64,000 nt of DNA from Haloglomus litoreum (GCF_029338515.1 NZ_CP119988.1:4154001-4218000), one strand, 5' to 3'; counted from the first letter of the stretch, positions 50,994 to 59,464 are shown. A program made the numbers and translations. Notes: a model not told the origin generated them from the letters alone.

Positions 50994-51321
50994 ATGACTA
51001 ATGCAACATTCGCAAGTGAGGATTGGTGGAACAGCTATCAGAACGTCGTAGAGGCGGACCCCGAAATGACACTCCACGGCCGGGATGCGTTCGAGACGAA
51101 CTTCGTCGTCGCCATCGGCGAGGATAACCATCTCATCGAGATGCACGAGGGGACTGTCGAGGACGTGCGCACCCCGGGCCTGGATGACGAGTGGTCGTTC
51201 ACCATCGCGGGGAGTCGTGACGCGTGGGAGCGGTTCATCGAAGAAGTGCCACCGCCGCATCACAACGAACTGTTCGCCTCCTTCTACCGGAACGCTGTGA
51301 AGGCCGAAGAGGGGTATTTCG
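50994..51321 (+). pseudogene. 5' part of split SCP2-like/alpha-beta hydrolase gene
   Basis: These 109 codons encode an SCP2-like domain (SEDWWNSYQNVVEADPEM, FVVAIGEDNHLIEMHEGTVE and WERFIEEVPPPHHNELFASF). Translation runs into the insertion and stops after GYFGLC at 51332. The codons continue in the same frame from 54248 once the 51322-54247 segment is removed: Y-F then D-I-I-G-N-H-K. The restored gene would be 1368 bp (455 aa). A small truncated SCP2 protein could still be made. Confidence 0.8.
51314..51321. repeat. Target-site duplication, left copy
   Basis: GTATTTCG immediately precedes the left terminal repeat; the same 8 bases follow the right one at 54240-54247. Confidence 0.8.
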
Positions 51322-51373
51322 GGCTCTGTTGAAATCCTCAGAGAGTTACAGGACCGAGCAGTAGTTTGACCGA

Positions 51374-52231
51374 ATGCAGGCCCTCCCGAAGTCTCGGTTG
51401 CTCCGGTTCGTTGAGCAGGCGTATCACTTTGCTCGTCGAGCAACCGCTCGATACTCTTCGAAGTTCTCGAAACGACGGTACACACTCCACCAACACATCG
51501 TTTTACTCTGCCTCAAAGTCCGGAAGAACACGACGTATCGGATGCTTCTCGACGAACTCATCGAGATGCCTCGGATTCGACGTGCCATCGATCTTGAAGA
51601 ACTCCCCTCTCCTTCGACGTTGTGTAAAGCGTTCAACCGGCTCAATATGGCTGTCTGGCGGGTTCTCCTCAACCTCTCCGTTACGCTTCTCCCGACCAAC
51701 GGTATCGTCGGGATCGACGCCTCCGGATTCGACCGCAGTCATGCCTCAAAACACTACACGAAGCGAACGAAATTGACGATTCAGCAGTTGAAAGTCACGC
51801 TTCTCGTAGACACGAGAGCGAACGCGATTATCGACGTACACGTGACGACGACACGGAAACACGACTCGCAAATCGCACCGTCGCTCATCAAGCGAAATAC
51901 CGACGAAGTAGTTGTTCTCCTCGGAGATAAAGGGTACGACGACCAGAAAATTCGAACGCTTGCCCACGAGCAGGATGTTCGTCCGCTCATTAAGCACCGC
52001 ACGTTTTCGTCGCTCCACAAGGCGTGGAACGCTCGGATCGACGCCAATCTCTACGGGCAGCGTAGTCAGAATGAGACGGTAAACTCTCGGCTCAAACGCA
52101 AGTACGGTGCCTTCGTCCGGTCACGACGCTGGTGGAAGCAGTTCCGTGAGCTCGTCATCAAATGCGTTGTTCACAACGTGGAACGCGCCCTCGCAATTTC
52201 AGGCGATGAGTACGAGCGTCTGGGATTCTGA
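51374..52231 (+). CDS. IS5-family DDE transposase
   Basis: This 285-residue basic transposase has an N-terminal DNA-binding region (SRLLRFVEQAYHFARRATAR) and a DDE core. The first aspartate is in GIVGIDASGFDRSHASKHYT (near 114-118), the second in LLGDKGYDD (near 183-191), and the glutamate in NETVNSRLKRKYGAFVRSR (near 235). The length is normal for haloarchaeal IS5 members and no frameshift is seen, so it may be active. The start is 53 bp inside the left terminal repeat. Confidence 0.88.
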   Translation: MQALPKSRLLRFVEQAYHFARRATARYSSKFSKRRYTLHQHIVLLCLKVRKNTTYRMLLDELIEMPRIRRAIDLEELPSPSTLCKAFNRLNMAVWRVLLNLSVTLLPTNGIVGIDASGFDRSHASKHYTKRTKLTIQQLKVTLLVDTRANAIIDVHVTTTRKHDSQIAPSLIKRNTDEVVVLLGDKGYDDQKIRTLAHEQDVRPLIKHRTFSSLHKAWNARIDANLYGQRSQNETVNSRLKRKYGAFVRSRRWWKQFRELVIKCVVHNVERALAISGDEYERLGF

Positions 52232-52422
52232 GAGGAGCGGACTGCTGAATAGAACGGGTGCTGGTACCGACGTCGGATCCCGTATCGGTGAACCCACTGG
52301 TTGGGCCGGGGTGGAGCATGTACCGAATACGGGGCCGAGAGATGATGCGTCCGCGAACGGTGGTCGAGAACACGAGGCAATCAGTAGCAGGCCTTTACAA
52401 GTGGAAGCCCAAGGTATAGACA

Positions 52423-53079
52423 ATGGCTACTGAAGCGACGTTCACGGTTCCGTCAGACCAGTTCCCGCTGGGGACAATTTTCAAGCAACTGCCGAACGTG
52501 ACGGTCGAGCTGGAGCGACTCGTCCCCGCACAGGAGGTGGTGATTCCCTACTTCTGGGTGCGGGGAACCGAAGTCGACAACATCGTGGGCGCGTTCACCG
52601 AGCACCCCGGCGTGAAGGAGATTCGGCTCGTCGACTCCGTCGAGGACGAGTACCTGTTACGCGTCGAGTGGACGACAGCCTACGACGACGTGCTAACCGT
52701 ACTGGCCGAGACAAAGGTTCCACTGATCGACGCCACCGGGACAAACCAAGAGTGGACGTTCGAAATCCGCGGCGACGATCGAAGTGACATCTCCGCATTC
52801 CAACGACGGTGTCGAGAGCTGGACATCCCGGTCACGCTGGCGGCAATGCACGCACTCACACCCGTCGAGAAGGAGACCGAAGCCGTCCTCACGAACACCC
52901 AGCTAGAGGCACTGGTCCTCGCCTACGACCGTGGGTACTTCGAGTCGCCCCGCGAGGTCACGCTGGAAGCCCTCGGTGAGGAACTCGGCATCTCACAGCA
53001 AGCCGTCGGCTCCCGTCTCCGGGGAGGGATCAAGCAGGTTCTCGGCAACACGCTCTCCGCTCTCACAGTCCGACCCTGA
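52423..53079 (+). CDS. Bacterio-opsin-activator-type HTH-10 regulator (insertion cargo)
   Basis: This 218-residue protein has a sensor-like N-terminal region (about 1-150, with RLVDSVEDEYLLRVEW) and the conserved C-terminal HTH-10 domain: LTNTQLEALVLAYDRGYFESPREVTLEALGEELGISQQAVGSRLRGG (about 154-200). This is the haloarchaeal Bat-like regulator class. It lies inside the insertion, 190 bp after the transposase, in the same orientation. It may control the cargo or chromosomal genes. A second family member is at 62613. Confidence 0.85.
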   Translation: MATEATFTVPSDQFPLGTIFKQLPNVTVELERLVPAQEVVIPYFWVRGTEVDNIVGAFTEHPGVKEIRLVDSVEDEYLLRVEWTTAYDDVLTVLAETKVPLIDATGTNQEWTFEIRGDDRSDISAFQRRCRELDIPVTLAAMHALTPVEKETEAVLTNTQLEALVLAYDRGYFESPREVTLEALGEELGISQQAVGSRLRGGIKQVLGNTLSALTVRP

Positions 53080-53177
53080 GTGAATAGAAAACTGGCTTGT
53101 ATATCATAAACCCATAATGCTAAGTTGCATATGAAAGGTGGTTTGGGGGATTTGCATGTACTAGCCCAAGTATTGTC

Positions 53178-53188
53178 TGTACATGAAA
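53178..53188 (+). repeat. TGTACATGAAA repeat, copy 1
   Basis: First of two identical 11-bp direct repeats, 28 bp apart start to start, in the AT-rich region before the DUF7344-like gene. A third, partial, inverted version (gcatgtac) lies at 53154-53161. Possible operator sites. Confidence 0.4.
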
Positions 53189-53205
53189 TACATTCAAGGG
53201 AGGTT

Positions 53206-53216
53206 TGTACATGAAA
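53206..53216 (+). repeat. TGTACATGAAA repeat, copy 2
   Basis: Second copy, about 40 bp upstream of the ATG at 53256. Confidence 0.4.
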
Positions 53217-53255
53217 AAGTCAGCGTGATTCCTCTTGGGTGTTTGTGTTAGGATA

Positions 53256-53549
53256 ATGAGTACAGATTCAGCATTCGAGGCACTCACGCACGAACAGCGC
53301 CGTACACTCTTGCTCGCTCTTCTCGAATCGAATCCGCAGGAGGCAGGGGTTGCGTCACTCACAGGAAAATCAGAGCTGACTGACGCCGAGCAACGAGAGC
53401 AGATCGAAATGTTTCACGTTCACTTGCCAAAGCTCGAAGACTACGGCTACATCGAGTGGAACAAAGAGACAGATCAAATCATCAAAGGGCCGCAGTTCGA
53501 CGAGATTCGGCCATTGCTCGAATGTATCGCGTCCAACGATGCGGAGTGA
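53256..53549 (+). CDS. DUF7344-like winged-helix protein (insertion cargo)
   Basis: This 97-residue protein opens FEALTHEQRRTLLLALLE, the typical start of haloarchaeal DUF7344/ArsR-like domains. It continues FHVHLPKLEDYGYIEWNKETDQIIKGPQFDEIRPLLECI, a recognition helix and wing. Such proteins act as small transcription regulators, often beside HTH-10 or HalOD1 genes, as here. Two upstream direct repeats may be its operators. The ATG at 53256 is preferred over the upstream GTG. Confidence 0.75.
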   Translation: MSTDSAFEALTHEQRRTLLLALLESNPQEAGVASLTGKSELTDAEQREQIEMFHVHLPKLEDYGYIEWNKETDQIIKGPQFDEIRPLLECIASNDAE

Positions 53550-53600
53550 CGAAGAAGAGATGATGGCTTTCGTAGGCGTAGTCGCATACCCACACTATAC

Positions 53601-53843
53601 ATGAGTCCGTCATCTCCCACTTCATCAGCCAATGCGTGGAGCCACGCCGTAATCGAGGCTGTCGCCAAGGAGATGGATGTTCACCCCACTGAACTGCCCG
53701 AGAAACTATACGACGTGGTCGACCCCGGCTCATTAGATTCGTTGTTCGCAAACAAAAACCCGACAGCCGGCACTGTGATGTTCACGTACTGCGACTACAC
53801 AGTCACTGTCACCGCAAACGGCGACGTGAGTCTCGAAAAATAG
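53601..53843 (+). CDS. HalOD1 output-domain protein (insertion cargo)
   Basis: This 80-residue stand-alone HalOD1 domain reads WSHAVIEAVAKEMDVHPTELPEKLYDVVDPGSLDSLFA, then GTVMFTYCDYTVTVTANGDVSLE. It has the same architecture as the protein at 34882 but different sequence. It lies 51 bp after the DUF7344-like gene, so the two may be co-transcribed as a small regulatory module. No enzymatic site is present. Confidence 0.8.
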   Translation: MSPSSPTSSANAWSHAVIEAVAKEMDVHPTELPEKLYDVVDPGSLDSLFANKNPTAGTVMFTYCDYTVTVTANGDVSLEK

Positions 53844-53847
53844 CGGG

Positions 53848-53970
53848 TCATCCGGCGCTACGACACCCCCAGAGACGGACCCCCGTCCCATCGCCACACG
53901 CGCCCTCGATGCCGTCGTCCGTCTCGCATTCGTCACGCAGCCACGTCTTCGCACTGGCAATCTCGGTATC
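53848..53970 (-). pseudogene. Possible C-terminal gene fragment in the insertion
   Basis: This 40-codon minus-strand stretch with protein-like order (ASAKTWLRDECETDDGIEGA then VRLWGCRSAG) ends in TGA and has no start. It may be a gene remnant captured with the cargo. The family is unknown. Confidence 0.25.
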
Positions 53971-54217
53971 TCATCCTGGTTGGCAAGTAGGCATATCCCG
54001 GGGTTCTTGTCCTGTTCGTCTATATCCCCTTATTCGTCGCCGTCGTCTGAAACAACTGGGAGGGTCACAAGCCCATTCTAACAGTTGTTCAACGGTAAAG
54101 TTGAACTTCGATCACTGGGTCCTGCTGAGTACACCTCTGTACGTAACACCGAGTGCCGGAAAGTCACGTGATCGACGCTTCCTCCTCTATTCAGCGCGGG
54201 TGCTGAAACCTATCATC
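53971..54217. other. Non-coding right part of the insertion
   Basis: This 250-bp stretch has no gene. It holds a perfect 7-bp inverted repeat GTTCAAC-N6-GTTGAAC (54087-54106) and a TTCAGC/GCTGAA hairpin (54189-54203). The 10-mer tctattcagc at 54187-54196 is the reverse complement of the sequence at the possible IS right end near 52246. Confidence 0.5.
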
Positions 54218-54239
54218 GTTTGATGGTTTCAACAAGGCC

Positions 54240-54247
54240 GTATTTCG
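54240..54247. repeat. Target-site duplication, right copy
   Basis: GTATTTCG directly follows the right terminal repeat and continues into the hydrolase coding frame. Confidence 0.8.
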
Positions 54248-55287
54248 ATATCATCGGCAATCACAAGGCCGTCTTCCAGAACTTCCGACCGCTCCAGCGT
54301 GCTCTCGACCTGATGCGAACGACGGAGAACGGCGGGGAGCCACGAACGGAAGGCTCCACCCGGCCGGTCGAAGCGGAGAAAGGCGACGTGACCGGTCAGT
54401 ACGTCACGGTCGAGTTGGACGGAGTCGGCCACCGGATCTACTACGAGGCCGCCGGGCCGGAGGATGGGATTCCGCTGCTCTGCCAGCACACCGCCGGCTG
54501 TAACAACCAGCAGTGGCGCCACGTCCTTCGCGATGAGGAGATCACCGAGCACTACCGGGTCATCGCCTACGACCTCCCGCGACACGGGAAATCGGTTCCC
54601 CCCTCCAGCGAATCATGGTGGGCCGAACAGTACGACCTCACGGCCGAACGGTTCACCGACACCATCGTCGGCATCGCCGACGCACTCGACCTCGAGGACC
54701 CCGTGTTCATCGGTTCGAGTATGGGCGGGACCATCACGCTCGAACTCGGTGACTGGTATCCCGAGCGGTTCCGGGCCCTCATCGGGTTGGAGGCAGGCCT
54801 GTTCACGCCCGGCTACTACATCCAGTGGCTCGACCATCCCCACGTCAACGCGAACGACATCATCTCCCATGCGACGTGGGGGCTGATGGCTCCCCACTCA
54901 CCGGAGTGGGCTCGTCGGGAGACGCTCTACAACTACGAGCAAGGGGCCAACGGCGTCCTCAAGGGCGACCTGTACTACTACTCGATGGAACACGATTACC
55001 GGGACTCCGCGGATGACATCGACGCCACGGAGACGCGAATGTATCTCATGAACGGCGAGTACGATTACCTCACGAACCCCGACGACGCTCGCGAAGCGGC
55101 CGCAGCAATCGGCGACGGCGCGACGGCCCATGAGATGAAAGCCGTCGGGCACTTCCCGATGGCGGAGGGGCCGGGCCTCTTCCGGGCCTACATCAAGCCG
55201 GTCCTCGACGACATCCGTGGCGTCCGGGACGAGCCCGTTCCCGAGGTCCTCCGGCCGGAGGATTTCGGACTCGAGGCGAATCGATAG
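54248..55287 (+). CDS. Alpha/beta hydrolase, 3' part of split SCP2-hydrolase gene
   Basis: The first 30 codons (DIIGNHKAVFQNFRPLQRAL) complete the SCP2-like domain begun at 50994. After a linker comes an alpha/beta hydrolase with the oxyanion stretch HTAGCNNQQW, nucleophile motif FIGSSMGG, and the histidine in AVGHFPMAEGP; the acid is probably in EYDYLTNPDD. The hydrolase domain is complete. ATG 54223, inside the insertion's right end, is in frame and could restart translation, so the domain may still be expressed without its N-terminal SCP2 part. The intact gene likely hydrolysed an ester in the chromosomal catabolic neighbourhood. Confidence 0.75.
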
Positions 55288-55353
55288 GTTGGATCAAGCG
55301 AGCTGTTCCTCAAGTCAACAAGTCGAGAGCGAGGAAACACCGACTCGCCGCGC

Positions 55354-56502
55354 TCAGTCCGCTTCAGCCTCGAACCGGGCTCGTAACTGTGCCTCTCGTT
55401 TCTCAAACTGGTCGGCACGCTCCTGGACCGCCTCGCTCACGCGCTCGATCTGGGCCAGCCCGTTCGCTCCCTCCAGCGACCGCTGGCCGTCGTGGTCCGA
55501 TTCCTCCGCAACCCGCTGCTCGTAGGCCTGCTCGACGCGGTCGATCGTCGCCTCCGGATTGAACAGGATGTCGTTAGCCAGCCGGGTGTACCGCTCCAGC
55601 GCACTCCCCTCCTTACCGCGGAAGAAGTGCGTGAGCGCGTACGTCGCACCCGAGTGGAGCGTCCACATGTCCGGCTCGAACGGATCATCCGCGTTCATGC
55701 GGGCGTCCTCGGCAGCGTGCTCGGCGAGATACTCGGGAAAGCCCAGCAGGGTGTAGAACTCCGCGTGGTCGAACGGCATCGCCGCGATGTCGATCGTCAC
55801 GTCTGCCGCGTCGCGGATGAACCCGTACAGGTCGTTCGCGACGAGTTCCAGTTGGCCGAGGATGTCCTCCCACCACGCCTCGAAGTCCTCGATATCGCCG
55901 ACGTGGCGGATAGACTGCCGGTCGGTGAGTGCCCGAATCGAGTTCGCACACGCCGTGTCGCGAGCGAACCCCTCGACGTAGACCGCGTTGTTGCCGAAGA
56001 AGTCATAGCCAGTAGTGACGCCCATCGTGATCGGCTCACGCTCGCCGGGCAGCGTGACCGAGAGCCCGTCGAACATGATATCCATATGGACCTCGCCGCC
56101 GCCCCGGTACTGGCGCATCTCGCCGAAGGTGACCTCCGAAAGTGGTGTGCCGTCGACGTCCGTCTCGCGGAGGACATCCTCGAGTGGACCGTAGACGTCA
56201 GTCGGGTTGATGATCGAGTAGCTGTCCGATGGCACGTGAAAGAGGGCGCTCTCGTCGTCCGCCTCGGTCATCAGCCGTTCGGGCTCGACGAGAGCGTTGA
56301 ACCGGTCAGTGTCGACCCACTCGTCGGTATACGGATTCTTGAACGCGACCGTCGTCTCCGTGGCCCGCGGAAGTTGTCGAATCGCCCGCGAGAAGGGAAC
56401 CGTTTCGGGACCATCGTGGAGCTGATCGAACCACGTCGGGAGGTCGGTGTCGGTACGTCCGTCGAGGCCGGCGAAGGCCGTTCTCGTCTCGGCGTCTTCC
56501 AT
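55354..56502 (-). CDS. DUF932-like protein
   Basis: This 382-residue acidic protein has the plan of the DUF932/phage-plasmid family. The N-terminal part has VPSDSYSIINPTDVYGPLEDVL. A conserved centre has GGEVHMDIMFDG and TTGYDFFGNNAVYVEGFARDTACANSIR. The helical C terminus is rich in Gln and Glu and may form a coiled coil (about 330-382). Such genes are common on haloarchaeal plasmids and integrated elements. The function is unknown. It lies between the split hydrolase and the second integrase island. Confidence 0.7.
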   Translation of the reverse strand: MEDAETRTAFAGLDGRTDTDLPTWFDQLHDGPETVPFSRAIRQLPRATETTVAFKNPYTDEWVDTDRFNALVEPERLMTEADDESALFHVPSDSYSIINPTDVYGPLEDVLRETDVDGTPLSEVTFGEMRQYRGGGEVHMDIMFDGLSVTLPGEREPITMGVTTGYDFFGNNAVYVEGFARDTACANSIRALTDRQSIRHVGDIEDFEAWWEDILGQLELVANDLYGFIRDAADVTIDIAAMPFDHAEFYTLLGFPEYLAEHAAEDARMNADDPFEPDMWTLHSGATYALTHFFRGKEGSALERYTRLANDILFNPEATIDRVEQAYEQRVAEESDHDGQRSLEGANGLAQIERVSEAVQERADQFEKREAQLRARFEAEAD

Positions 56503-56677
56503 TCGAGATCACGAGCGGCGCGTCTGCAGGCGCCCCTCGCCCGTCAGGGGCCCAGAAACCCCACAGAGCGTGAACTGTTGTCGACCTGACCGCTCGACAC
56601 GATTCGGACGGTGTACGACACGTCTCCAAGCCAGTGACTGGAATGTGGGCTCACAACTGGCAGAGTACGCGTTGGCG

Positions 56678-57145
56678 CTACGGGAGCCGATTCTGAGTGT
56701 TCAAGACGCCCTCGTCGCTCGCTTTGACCGCAGCCCACCAGGTCGCCAGCACGGCAAGCGTGACACGTTCCGGTGGCCCCGGCTCGATACAGGAGGGTTC
56801 GTGCGTTGTCAGATCGTTCGGGGGATGGAAATGGCGAATCGGGGTGTTGGTACCGGAGTTGGCGGCCTCTCGCCCGAATCGGAACTCCAGTCCCTGCTCC
56901 CGGTAGTGATACTTGTAGTCGCCATTCTCCCACCACTGGATATCTAAGTATCCGGCAGGCTGGTGAATACCAGGTGCGACGGTCACTCGTGCGACACGAG
57001 GCCGCAGTTTTCGCTGCTCGAACTGGCCGTGTCTGGTATTCTTGTACCGAACCTCTCGGAACCCCTGACCCAGTTGATTGGCCAGCACGTTCACGCTGTC
57101 GAGAATCGCGTCCGGATCAAGCCCGGAACCATCACCCATCCCCAT
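56678..57145 (-). CDS. Hypothetical protein paired with DUF7342-like regulator
   Basis: This 155-residue protein has a credible domain centred on AGYLDIQWWENGDYKYHYREQG and GTNTPIRHFHPPNDL, and then a C-terminal helix RVTLAVLATWWAAVKASDEG. Its ATG lies 1 bp after the stop of the upstream HTH gene, so they are translated together, in the manner of toxin-antitoxin or regulator-effector pairs. The conserved His and Trp could be functional. The family is not recognised with certainty. Confidence 0.6.
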   Translation of the reverse strand: MGMGDGSGLDPDAILDSVNVLANQLGQGFREVRYKNTRHGQFEQRKLRPRVARVTVAPGIHQPAGYLDIQWWENGDYKYHYREQGLEFRFGREAANSGTNTPIRHFHPPNDLTTHEPSCIEPGPPERVTLAVLATWWAAVKASDEGVLNTQNRLP

Positions 57146-57146
57146 C

Positions 57147-57809
57147 CTACTGCGTGGGACGGCGCCTGGATTCGGTACCTACCTGGTTGTCAGTCTCGTG
57201 GACGCGCTCTTTCGCTTCCTGAATCCGATACGCGGCCCGCAGGTAGTCCAAATCGCGCTCGGCCGTCCGCCAGTGTGAGATATCAGTGAGTTCCTCGTGC
57301 CCGAGATGACGATCCGAGAGAAGCACGTCCTCAGGGGAGTCCGTCTCGTATTCGTCCTGATACTCACCGATTTCGGCCTTCACCGCCTGCAGTTGCTCAA
57401 GCAGCCCACCGGAAGACGCCAGTCGGTGGAGTTGCTCGATAAGATGCCGGTCGGAATCCCGCCGGTACAGCGTCCCAGAAGCGCCCTGAGTGGTCTCGGC
57501 GACCCCCTCATCGACAAGCGACTTCAGCGCCGACCGAGCCTTGCTCTCCGAGACAGCAGCGATGTCGGCGATCTCACTCGCCATCTTCGCCGTCGCAGTC
57601 CGCGAGATGACGGCCCGAATCCGCTCGTCGGCTGTCGTCGTTGCTTTCCACTCGGCCGTCGCGAGCTCGTTGATATCGTCGTACTCGTCCGTATCGGTGG
57701 TGAATGGAGCAATGTCGGCAGCGTTGAGTGGCTGCTCCGGAGCCTCGGCCGAGTCGGGAAACACCTCCGGGCCGTCCGGTGGGCCGTCGGTAGGGGCATC
57801 ATCGGACAT
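57147..57809 (-). CDS. DUF7342-like HTH regulator
   Basis: This 220-residue protein has a disordered acidic N terminus, then a winged helix (about 60-120: TTADERIRAVISRTATAKMASEIADIAAVSESKARSALKSLVDEG). A helical C-terminal half (RTAERDLDYLRAAYRIQEAKERV) follows. It is typical of haloarchaeal regulators found next to small effector genes on plasmids. A TATA-like acatatatg (about 57838-57846 on the minus strand) sits about 30 nt upstream of the ATG at 57809. The ATG at 57824 is an alternative. Confidence 0.7.
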   Translation of the reverse strand: MSDDAPTDGPPDGPEVFPDSAEAPEQPLNAADIAPFTTDTDEYDDINELATAEWKATTTADERIRAVISRTATAKMASEIADIAAVSESKARSALKSLVDEGVAETTQGASGTLYRRDSDRHLIEQLHRLASSGGLLEQLQAVKAEIGEYQDEYETDSPEDVLLSDRHLGHEELTDISHWRTAERDLDYLRAAYRIQEAKERVHETDNQVGTESRRRPTQ

Positions 57810-57896
57810 TGTATGCGTGTTCATACTCGTTGACGACACATATATGTTTCTAGCGCAGATATCTGTGGAGAGGCTGGCCCAAGTACGGTGTTCGAA

Positions 57897-59087
57897 TCAC
57901 TCATCGGTATCCTCGAGATGGCGGTCAAGCTGTTCCCGTCGCTCTTCCGCGTCGATATGCTGGTAGGCCTTCTGCGTCGTCGAGAGGTCGTCGTGCCGGA
58001 GGATATCCTGTGCGTGTCCCCGGTCGATTCGGTAGAGGAGGTCGCCCAGTCCCCGGCGACCACCGTGGAGTTTGAGGTACTCGCCGTCGACGTCGAGATC
58101 TGCCTCGTCCGTGAGGCGTTTCATCACCGAGCGGGCACCTGCAGTCGTTAGCGGTGGGGGCGAGAGGTTCTGCACCCGGAACAGTTGCCAGATGTCTCCG
58201 TGCTCGTCAGCGAGGAGGCGGTCGAATCGGTCGCCCAGCTCCGCCCGTGCTTTCTCGTAGAGCGATGGGGAATGGCCCGAGGGAAACACCGGCCACTGCC
58301 CATCTTCAGGGGCGAGGGCGCTGTGGAGCTCCCGGACAGCGGGGAGGCACTTCGACGGAAGGGGTGTTCGTTCCCAGGTCTGGTTCTTTCCGAAAATCAG
58401 CATCGTCCCGGCATCGAAATCCACGTTTTCCCACCGGAGGCCGTTGCGACCCTCCCGGTCGTCTTTCGTGTGGGAGAGAATCTCGGCGCCACGAACCCCA
58501 GAATATGCGAGGATGCGAACCAGCGCACGGTTTCGGCACTCCATCAGTGCAGCATCGGGAGCAGCCGCCGCTCGTTCATCGACGAACTCCACGATGGCTT
58601 CCCGCTGAACTGCTGTCCAGAACTGCTGGTCCGTCCGGTCCGAACGTTGCTGCTGTGGAAGCGATTCGGAGGCAGCCTCGGCGAGTGCTGGATTGCGATC
58701 AAGGGCCCCCTGCCGGACACCGAACGAGAGACACGCCGAGACGATTGCGAAGTATCGCTCTGCTGTGGCCGCTACCAGTTCATCGTTGGCTACACGCTCG
58801 GCCAACTGGAGGGCGTATTCGTTCAGTACTCGGGCACCCGTTTGGGGATCGTTCAGCTCGTCCAGTTCGTGGGACTCCGTAGCCATCCATGCTTCCCAGC
58901 GGTTGAGGACCGAAGCCGCCGTGCTCGCATAGGCCTGGCTTCCGGTAGTGCGCTGGGAGGTAAGGTAGCGGTCGACGAGCGCTCGAAGGTCGCTGTCGAG
59001 AGCCGGGCAAGACTCCTCAGCGTCGGAAGTGCTATCGAAGTCCTCCGTGAGTGCAGTCTGTTGATGGTCGTTGTCTTCTGACCCCAT
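57897..59087 (-). CDS. Tyrosine recombinase / site-specific integrase
   Basis: This 396-residue recombinase has an N-terminal core-binding domain (about 30-150). The catalytic domain has R in AYSGVRGAEILS near 203, lysine region GKNQTWERTPL, H-x-x-R in LKLHGGRRGLGDLL, second histidine in ILRHDDLSTTQKAYQHI, and the nucleophile Y in AYQHI. All key residues appear present. It differs from the 33119 integrase and is single-gene, so it marks either a second element or a recombined end of the first. Confidence 0.85.
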   Translation of the reverse strand: MGSEDNDHQQTALTEDFDSTSDAEESCPALDSDLRALVDRYLTSQRTTGSQAYASTAASVLNRWEAWMATESHELDELNDPQTGARVLNEYALQLAERVANDELVAATAERYFAIVSACLSFGVRQGALDRNPALAEAASESLPQQQRSDRTDQQFWTAVQREAIVEFVDERAAAAPDAALMECRNRALVRILAYSGVRGAEILSHTKDDREGRNGLRWENVDFDAGTMLIFGKNQTWERTPLPSKCLPAVRELHSALAPEDGQWPVFPSGHSPSLYEKARAELGDRFDRLLADEHGDIWQLFRVQNLSPPPLTTAGARSVMKRLTDEADLDVDGEYLKLHGGRRGLGDLLYRIDRGHAQDILRHDDLSTTQKAYQHIDAEERREQLDRHLEDTDE

Positions 59088-59205
59088 CGAGGGCTAGTCG
59101 CCGCGTTTTCCCGGATAAGGTATTGCCAGGACCCCTCGACAGGCGGGGGCCAGCAGTCTCTACAACCCCCTGCTCTGTTAGCGCCAGTAGCACCACGCTT
59201 AATTG

Positions 59206-59222
59206 TGTGTACCGAATACACA
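59206..59222 (+). promoter_or_regulatory. Operator of the toxin-antitoxin operon
   Basis: TGTGTA-CCGAA-TACACA is a perfect inverted repeat with 6-bp arms, directly between the TATA-like cttaattg (59198-59205) and the antitoxin ATG at 59228. Autoregulation by the antitoxin is likely. Confidence 0.55.
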
Positions 59223-59227
59223 TCCAT

Positions 59228-59464
59228 ATGGAACGCAAGAACATCACCATTCGTGAGGACCAGGCAGAATGGGTCGAACAGGCTGGAATCAACCTCTCAC
59301 AACTCGTGCAAGAGACAATTGATGAAGAGATGGGACCGAGCGAAGAGGACCTTGCCGCTGCGTACGCGGAAAATGCTGAACAGGCAGCCGAGATCGCGGA
59401 AGAGTGGTCCGAGGCATCGCGTGAAGCAAACGAACACCTCGATCCGAACCCGAACGCTGAATGA
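59228..59464 (+). CDS. Ribbon-helix-helix antitoxin (CcdA/MazE-like)
   Basis: This 78-residue protein begins MERKNITIREDQAEWVEQAGINLSQLVQETIDEEM, a ribbon-helix-helix DNA-binding start. An acidic C-terminal helix (AAAYAENAEQAAEIAEEWSEASREANEH) would wrap and neutralise the toxin. The stop overlaps the toxin start by 4 bp (ATGA). It probably represses its own promoter through the inverted repeat 6 bp upstream of the start. Confidence 0.8.
   Translation: MERKNITIREDQAEWVEQAGINLSQLVQETIDEEMGPSEEDLAAAYAENAEQAAEIAEEWSEASREANEHLDPNPNAE

Larger units (their letters stand above)
51322..54239. mobile_element. 2.9-kb cargo-carrying IS5-type insertion
   Basis: The insertion is bounded by imperfect 22-bp terminal inverted repeats (51322-51343 and 54218-54239, 16 of 22 matching, core TGTTGAAA) and an exact 8-bp direct duplication GTATTTCG. 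It encodes a DDE transposase plus an HTH regulator, a DUF7344-like protein and a HalOD1 protein. Removing it with one duplication restores an SCP2-hydrolase frame. An IS of about 0.93 kb could end instead near 52252, where TGCTGAATAGAAC weakly mirrors the left end, but no duplication flanks that end. Eight-bp duplications are known for the haloarchaeal ISH1 type. Confidence 0.75.

Noticed and set aside
51322-52252. Simple 0.93-kb IS ending near 52252
   Set aside because: The right side only weakly mirrors the left end and no 8-bp duplication flanks it, while the outer boundary at 54239 has one and restores a gene frame. Kept as an alternative in the insertion entry.
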